Below the pieces are notes generated by a model. That model searched no databases and had not been told where the DNA came from. It worked only from the letters and a program-made list of their open reading frames with translations. A program made the position numbers and the translations under genes. From Rhizobium ruizarguesonis (GTDB lineage: Bacteria > Pseudomonadota > Alphaproteobacteria > Rhizobiales > Rhizobiaceae), in the NCBI RefSeq assembly GCF_012349115.1, contig NZ_PQIG01000114.1:1-35545 (forward strand): DNA of 35,545 nt, read 5' to 3'. Shown here one piece after another: positions 30,859-35,545 of this stretch (its first letter is position 1; each line of letters starts with the position of its first letter).

Positions 30859-32076
30859 TCAGCCTTCGGCGACGCGCGGCATGGTTTTCGGCGAACCGGG
30901 GACCGGCGGCGGGGCCTGTTCATCGATGATGATCTGCGGTCCGGTTTCGCTCTTGTCGGCGTTGCGGGCCTCGTGGATCCACTCGCGCCAGATGGCGACG
31001 ATCAGCGCCATCAGCACCGGGCCGATGAAGAGGCCGAGGAAACCCATCGTCTTGACGCCGCCGACGAGGCCGAAGAAGGTCGGCAGGAAGGGTAGCTTGA
31101 TCGGACCGCCGACGAGCTTCGGCCGCAGCGTCTTGTCGACGATGAAGAGCTCTACCGTACCCCAGACGAAGAGACTGATGCCGGCGACATGCGAGCCGCT
31201 CGCCAGCAGATAGATGGAGACCAGCGTGAAGGAGAGCGGCGCACCGCCCGGTATCAGCGCCATCACGCCCGTCAACACGCCGAGCGTCACCGGCGAAGGC
31301 ACGCCGGCAATCCAGTAGGCAAGGCCGAGCACGATGCCTTCGCCGATCGCGATCAGCGTCATGCCCATGACAGTGGAGCTGATCGTCGCCGGCACGACGC
31401 GGGAAATGCGCTCCCAGCGGTTCGGCAGGATGCGCTCGCCCAGCATGTCGATCTGCTTGGAGAAGGAGAAGCCGTCGCGATAGACGAAGAACAGCGCGAT
31501 CAGCATAAAGAGCAGCGTCAGCAGTAGGTGGAAGGCGCCGCCGCCGGCCGCAAGCACGGCGCGATAGATGTTGCCGATATTGGCGCCGCTGACCGCCTGG
31601 ATGACTTCGCCCAGGGCGCCGGGACTGCCGATATATTTCGTCCAGACTTCATCGAGATAGGCGCCCGCCCAAGGCAGCGCGACAATCCAGTCGGGTGTCG
31701 GAGCGCCGGCGCGGTTGGCATGGATTGCCCAGGCGACCCAGGTGCGCACTTCGCCCGTCGTATAGGTCACCGCAAGCCCGATCGGGATGACCAGGAAGGT
31801 GATGATCATGATGATGGCGATGGTCGCGGCGATCGTCGTATTACCGCCGACGCGGGCAAGAAGCTTGCGGTAGAGCGGCCAGCTGGCGAAGCCGATGACG
31901 AGGGCTGCGAGCACCGGCACGAGGAAGCCGTAGAAGAAATAGACGCCGGCAGCGACGACCAGGACCAGCAGCCAGCGCGCCGCCGAAATGGAGGGAATCA
32001 GCGGCGTGCGCGTCTGCGCCGACGATCCGAGCCATCGCGGTTCATGATTGCTTTTCTGACGGTCGAACACACCCAC
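30859..32076 (-). CDS. AI-2E family (PerM-type) transporter
   Basis: The 405-residue polytopic protein has about eight helices and the family's long extracytoplasmic loop after the third (~95-165). Motifs are LIALFFVYRDG, the LGVLTGVMALIPGGAPLSF block and TFFGLVGGVKTMGFLGLFIGPVLMALIVAIWREW. Family members include TqsA (autoinducer-2 export) and Na+/H+ antiporters, so the cargo is not known. The C-terminal ~35 residues are soluble and Pro-rich. The start is GTG with AAGAGG upstream. It converges with the GNAT gene. Confidence 0.9.
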   Translation of the reverse strand: MGVFDRQKSNHEPRWLGSSAQTRTPLIPSISAARWLLVLVVAAGVYFFYGFLVPVLAALVIGFASWPLYRKLLARVGGNTTIAATIAIIMIITFLVIPIGLAVTYTTGEVRTWVAWAIHANRAGAPTPDWIVALPWAGAYLDEVWTKYIGSPGALGEVIQAVSGANIGNIYRAVLAAGGGAFHLLLTLLFMLIALFFVYRDGFSFSKQIDMLGERILPNRWERISRVVPATISSTVMGMTLIAIGEGIVLGLAYWIAGVPSPVTLGVLTGVMALIPGGAPLSFTLVSIYLLASGSHVAGISLFVWGTVELFIVDKTLRPKLVGGPIKLPFLPTFFGLVGGVKTMGFLGLFIGPVLMALIVAIWREWIHEARNADKSETGPQIIIDEQAPPPVPGSPKTMPRVAEG

Positions 32077-32166
32077 GCGCGCCTCTTCTTTTTCTTGTAC
32101 TCTGGTTATGGGCCATCAACCCGGCGGTTTCAAGGTCCGCACCATGAAAGCGTATACAAACCGTCG

Positions 32167-33330
32167 CTATTCGACCTCGGATCCGAGCGTCTTACTGCTG
32201 CGGGCGGTTGAGAACCTTGAAGGCATAGAATTGCGTCTTCTGGCTGGTCGAAAATTATTGTCGGAGCCGAGAATGAGAACATCGGTGCCGTCCTTGGCCT
32301 TGCCGAGCGACATGGCCTCGATATTGTCGGGAACGAGGCCGATTGCCCTCAAATCGAGGACTTGGCTCTTGCGGGCGGGAACGACGCGCTGGTCGTTTTT
32401 GGCCAGGGACGCGATGGCGGATACATCGGTGGCATCAGTCAGATCCATCATCATGATCTTGATGCTGTTGCCGAAGCCCTGGGCATAACTGCGTTCGACG
32501 GCGAGCAGGCGGTGATCGTCGAGGGCAAGTATTTCAGACATGCCGTTGTCATTACCGTCGTCGGCCTTGGCGGCGGCCTGCGGGATCGGCGAGACCGGGT
32601 AGACATACTCGGCCTTCGGCTCGCCGGTTGCGCCGTCGTAACGGACGATGCGCGACAGGCTGCCTGACGTCAGCGAGGGGTTCGGGCCGTCCTGATAGAG
32701 AGCGGCTTCGACACCGACGAACACATCGCCGGAGGGCGCGACGGCGAGATCCTCGAAAGCGAGATTGTCGCGGATGCCGGTCGACTTGTCTGCGGTCGGC
32801 GCAAAGCCCTCCGGCAGCTTGAATTCGCGGACGAAGGAACCGTCCGGCGCAGCGACACGGACGAAGGGCGCCAGCAGCGCCTTGCCGTCGCCTTCGCTGC
32901 CCCAATAGATGCCGTCCTTGCCGAGGCGGATCGATTCCGGATCGACGGTCCGGGCAGCGAAGGGCTCGCCGTTCTTGTCCTTCAACGTCACCTGCTTGAC
33001 GACAGAAACGCTCTTGAGACCGGATGCGTCGAGATCGACGTTGAGTTCATAGAAGCGGGCCGGGCCTCTTTCCGAGCGGTCGTCGCTGATGGCGAGATAG
33101 TGGCCGGTGGCGGCATCGAAATCGAGGCCGGAAATGCCGCCAAATTCGACGCCGTTTTCCATGTGGCCGGTGGGGATGACGAATTCACCGAGATAGGAGA
33201 GCGAAATGCCGGCAGCGCAATCGCCGAAGGGGCAGGTGGTCTCGAAGGTGGCGCCGATATCGGTGGCGCTGGCGGAGACGGTGCTGGACAGGAGAACGAA
33301 AGCGGCAGCCGCGAGAAAACGCTTGGTCAT
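32167..33330 (-). CDS. Esterase-like activity of phytase family protein, frameshifted at the C-terminus
   Basis: The 387-residue open frame encodes an exported protein with a signal peptide (MTKRFLAAAAFVLLSSTVSASA) and a beta-propeller domain of the esterase-like phytase family: FGGISGLDFDAATGHYLAISDDRS, DPESIRLGKDGIYWGSEGDG, LAFEDLAVAPSGD and NIEAMSLG. The family end should read SDNNF followed by a short hydrophobic strand. Here the frame changes after SDNNF at the A4 run 32251-32254 (plus strand). Adding one base there restores STSQKTQFYAFKVLNRPQQ and a stop at 32192-32194. The last ~22 residues as read are thus out of frame. This is either a real indel or a sequencing error. Function in this organism is unknown. 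Confidence 0.85.
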   Translation of the reverse strand: MTKRFLAAAAFVLLSSTVSASATDIGATFETTCPFGDCAAGISLSYLGEFVIPTGHMENGVEFGGISGLDFDAATGHYLAISDDRSERGPARFYELNVDLDASGLKSVSVVKQVTLKDKNGEPFAARTVDPESIRLGKDGIYWGSEGDGKALLAPFVRVAAPDGSFVREFKLPEGFAPTADKSTGIRDNLAFEDLAVAPSGDVFVGVEAALYQDGPNPSLTSGSLSRIVRYDGATGEPKAEYVYPVSPIPQAAAKADDGNDNGMSEILALDDHRLLAVERSYAQGFGNSIKIMMMDLTDATDVSAIASLAKNDQRVVPARKSQVLDLRAIGLVPDNIEAMSLGKAKDGTDVLILGSDNNFRPARRRNSMPSRFSTARSSKTLGSEVE

Positions 33331-33520
33331 GACAAATATCCGGCAAGGGTTGAAAACGGTTCAAACGGGCGCAGCTCCTCCCCGAGGGGAAGGCGCGCCG
33401 ACCGCTTCATGCGCCGGTTGTTTAACGGAGTTGTTACGATTCTTCGTCAGTTCGGTGAAATCGTGAATGCTAAAATGCGGCGCGCCGAACCCGACCGTTT
33501 GGCGCGCTCGACCTAATACC

Positions 33521-35545
33521 CTAAATATCGAGGTTCTCCGCGAAGGCCGCGCGGTCCTGGATGAAGCGGAAGCGGGCTTCCGGCTTGGTGCCCATCAGAT
33601 CGTCGACGGCGGCGCGCGTGCCTTCGAAATCCACCTCGTCGATCAGCACCTTGAGCAGGGTGCGCTTGGACGGATCCATCGTGGTTTCCTTGAGCTGGGC
33701 GGGCATCATCTCGCCGAGACCTTTGAAGCGGCTGATCTCGACCTTGGCCTTGCCCTTGAACTCCGTCTGCATCAGCTCGGCGCGATGATTATCGTCGCGG
33801 GCATAGGCGGATTTCGCCCCTTGGGTGATTTTGTAGAGCGGCGGCACGGCGAGGAAGAGATGGCCGCCGCGCACCAGCTCCGGCATCTCCTGATAAAAGA
33901 AGGTGATGAGCAGCGATGCGATATGAGCGCCGTCGACGTCGGCATCGGTCATGACGATGATGCGCTCGTATCGCAGGTCTTCGTCGCGATATTTCGAGCG
34001 CGTACCGCAGCCGAGAGCCTGGACGAGATCGGCGAGCTGCTGGTTGGCGCCGAGCTTTTCGCGACCGGCGCTGGCGACGTTGAGGATCTTGCCGCGCAGG
34101 GGAAGGATCGCCTGGTTGGCGCGGTTGCGCGCCTGCTTGGCCGAACCGCCTGCCGAATCGCCCTCGACGATGAAGAGTTCGGCACCCACAGCGGTGTTCT
34201 GCGAGCAGTCGGCGAGCTTGCCGGGCAGGCGCAGCTTGCGCACTGCCGTCTTGCGGTTGACTTCCTTTTCCTTGCGGCGGCGCAGGCGCTCCTCGGCGCG
34301 CTCGATCACCCAGTCGAGCAGCTTGGCCGACTCGTTCGGATTGTCGGCAAGGTAATGGTCGAAGGGATCGCGGAGCGCGTTCTCGACGATGCGCTGGGCC
34401 TCGACGGTCGCAAGCCTGTCCTTGGTCTGGCCGACGAATTCCGGCTCGCGAATAAAGACCGACAGCATGCCGACCGCCGAGATCATCACGTCGTCGGTGG
34501 TGATCTGCGCGGCGCGCTTGTTCTGCGTCAGCTCGGCATAGGCCTTCAGGCCCTTGGTCAGCGCAATGCGCAGCCCCGCTTCATGTGTGCCGCCTTCGGT
34601 CGTCGGAATGGTGTTGCAATAGGAATGCACCTGCGGATCGCCGCCATACCAGGTGATCGCCCATTCCATCGAGCCGTGGCCGCTTACCTTCTCCGTCTTG
34701 CCAGCGAAAATCTCGCGGGTGACGGTGAACTCCTTGCCCATCGTCGCCTGGAGATAGTCCTTCAGGCCGCCGGGGAAGTGGAAGACGGCCTTGTCAGGGA
34801 CCTCGGAGCCTTCGGGCAGCACGCCCGCCTCACAGCTCCAGCGGATTTCGACGCCGCCGAACAGATAGGCTTTCGAGCGCGCCATGCGGAAGACGCGGGC
34901 GGCATCGAACTTCATGTGATCCCCAAAGATCTGGGGGTCTGGATGGAAGCGCACGCGGGTGCCGCGGCGATTATGGACGTCGCCCAACTCTTCGAGCCCG
35001 CCCTGCGGCAGGCCGCGGGAGAAGCGCTGGCGGTAGAGCTTGCGGTTTCGCGCCACCTCGACCTCGAGGTCGTCGGAGAGCGCGTTGACGACCGAGACGC
35101 CGACGCCGTGCAGGCCGCCCGAGGTCTCGTAGGCCTTGCCGTCGAATTTGCCGCCGGCATGCAGCTTGGTCATGATGACTTCGAGCGTCGACTTGCCGGG
35201 CACCTGCGGATGGTTCTCGACCGGGATGCCGCGGCCGTTGTCGGAAACCGTCAGATAACCCTCGAGGTCGAGATAGACCTCGATGAAATTGGCGTGCCCG
35301 GCGACCGCCTCGTCCATCGCATTGTCGATGACTTCGGCAAACAGGTGATGCAGCGCCTTTTCATCGGTGCCGCCGATATACATGCCCGGACGCATGCGCA
35401 CCGGCTCAAGTCCTTCAAGGACGCGAATCGACGAGGCGCCGTAATCATCCGAGTTCGAGGCGGCGGGCGCCGGGCGCGCCGAGGCTCCGGCAGCCGGGGG
35501 TGCTGCGGCGGCGGGCGCAGCCGTCACCGGCGGCCGTTCGGCGGG
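33521..35545 (-). CDS. parE: DNA topoisomerase IV subunit B, 5' end beyond the window
   Basis: The frame is open to the right edge, and 674 residues are visible. ParE supplies the ATPase and Toprim parts of topoisomerase IV, which unlinks daughter chromosomes with ParC. Visible motifs: GHKL ATPase (EVIDNAMDEA, DNGRGIPV, GGLHGVGVSVVNALS), transducer domain, then Toprim EGDSAGGSAKQARN and TDADVDGAHI, ending at ENLDI. A GTG at 35525-35527 is in frame, but the Pro/Ala-rich leader continues upstream without a stop, so the true start probably lies outside. Toprim context (DPQ.., YRDEDLRYERIIVMTDAD) fits ParE better than GyrB. Confidence 0.95.
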   Translation of the reverse strand, partial: PAERPPVTAAPAAAAPPAAGASARPAPAASNSDDYGASSIRVLEGLEPVRMRPGMYIGGTDEKALHHLFAEVIDNAMDEAVAGHANFIEVYLDLEGYLTVSDNGRGIPVENHPQVPGKSTLEVIMTKLHAGGKFDGKAYETSGGLHGVGVSVVNALSDDLEVEVARNRKLYRQRFSRGLPQGGLEELGDVHNRRGTRVRFHPDPQIFGDHMKFDAARVFRMARSKAYLFGGVEIRWSCEAGVLPEGSEVPDKAVFHFPGGLKDYLQATMGKEFTVTREIFAGKTEKVSGHGSMEWAITWYGGDPQVHSYCNTIPTTEGGTHEAGLRIALTKGLKAYAELTQNKRAAQITTDDVMISAVGMLSVFIREPEFVGQTKDRLATVEAQRIVENALRDPFDHYLADNPNESAKLLDWVIERAEERLRRRKEKEVNRKTAVRKLRLPGKLADCSQNTAVGAELFIVEGDSAGGSAKQARNRANQAILPLRGKILNVASAGREKLGANQQLADLVQALGCGTRSKYRDEDLRYERIIVMTDADVDGAHIASLLITFFYQEMPELVRGGHLFLAVPPLYKITQGAKSAYARDDNHRAELMQTEFKGKAKVEISRFKGLGEMMPAQLKETTMDPSKRTLLKVLIDEVDFEGTRAAVDDLMGTKPEARFRFIQDRAAFAENLDI

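Overview
The window reads as a stretch of ordinary core chromosome from an alphaproteobacterium of the Rhizobiales, most likely a fast-growing Rhizobium of the R. leguminosarum/R. etli group. This is inferred from the high GC content, the codon bias, the protein families (transglutaminase-like BTLCP protein, DUF1489, DUF2336, DUF599, tandem PilZ protein, SPOR-tailed D,D-carboxypeptidase, single-chain serine dehydratase) and two copies of a mosaic palindromic intergenic repeat resembling rhizobial RIME elements. No insertion sequence, integrase, phage gene, CRISPR array, tRNA or rRNA was seen.

Layout. 1-2031: the tail of a small membrane methyltransferase, a bidirectional terminator, a repeat-containing secreted protein, a BON-domain protein and a peptide-deformylase-like protein whose metal-binding motifs are altered. 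2274-6618: the magnesium channel mgtE, a MerR regulator behind a near-perfect palindromic operator, an overlapping DUF599/DUF1624 membrane-protein pair, and rpiB. 6783-11038: an acyltransferase-3 membrane protein, a VOC protein, then sdaA and DUF1489 bracketed by the two RIME-like repeats, and a small hypothetical protein. 11152-15824: four leftward genes that are envelope-linked or peptide-linked (D,D-carboxypeptidase, anchored protein, BTLCP, proline iminopeptidase). 16200-19161: PilZ and PAS proteins, a probable small RNA ending in a strong terminator, a rhomboid protease and a CBS-pair protein. 19231-25206: a leftward folE-hisI-patatin group, divergent from a rightward Fe-S scaffold/yidD/DUF1697 group, then thrS. 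25310-35545: a GTG-started acyltransferase, an exported protein, a translationally coupled nitroreductase/flavin-reductase pair, DUF2336, a small Cys-containing protein, a GNAT acetyltransferase, an AI-2E-type transporter, an esterase-like phytase-family protein with a C-terminal frameshift, and the 5'-truncated parE.

The genes are mostly housekeeping and do not form one dedicated system. The points most worth a second look are the probable sRNA upstream of the rhomboid gene (an orphan terminator with no plus-strand gene before it), the degenerate deformylase, the MerR operator, the paired RIME-like repeats with covarying hairpins, the large imperfect inverted repeat upstream of the DUF599 gene, and the frameshift near 32251. 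I did not find convincing evidence for a new defence, secretion or biosynthetic system.
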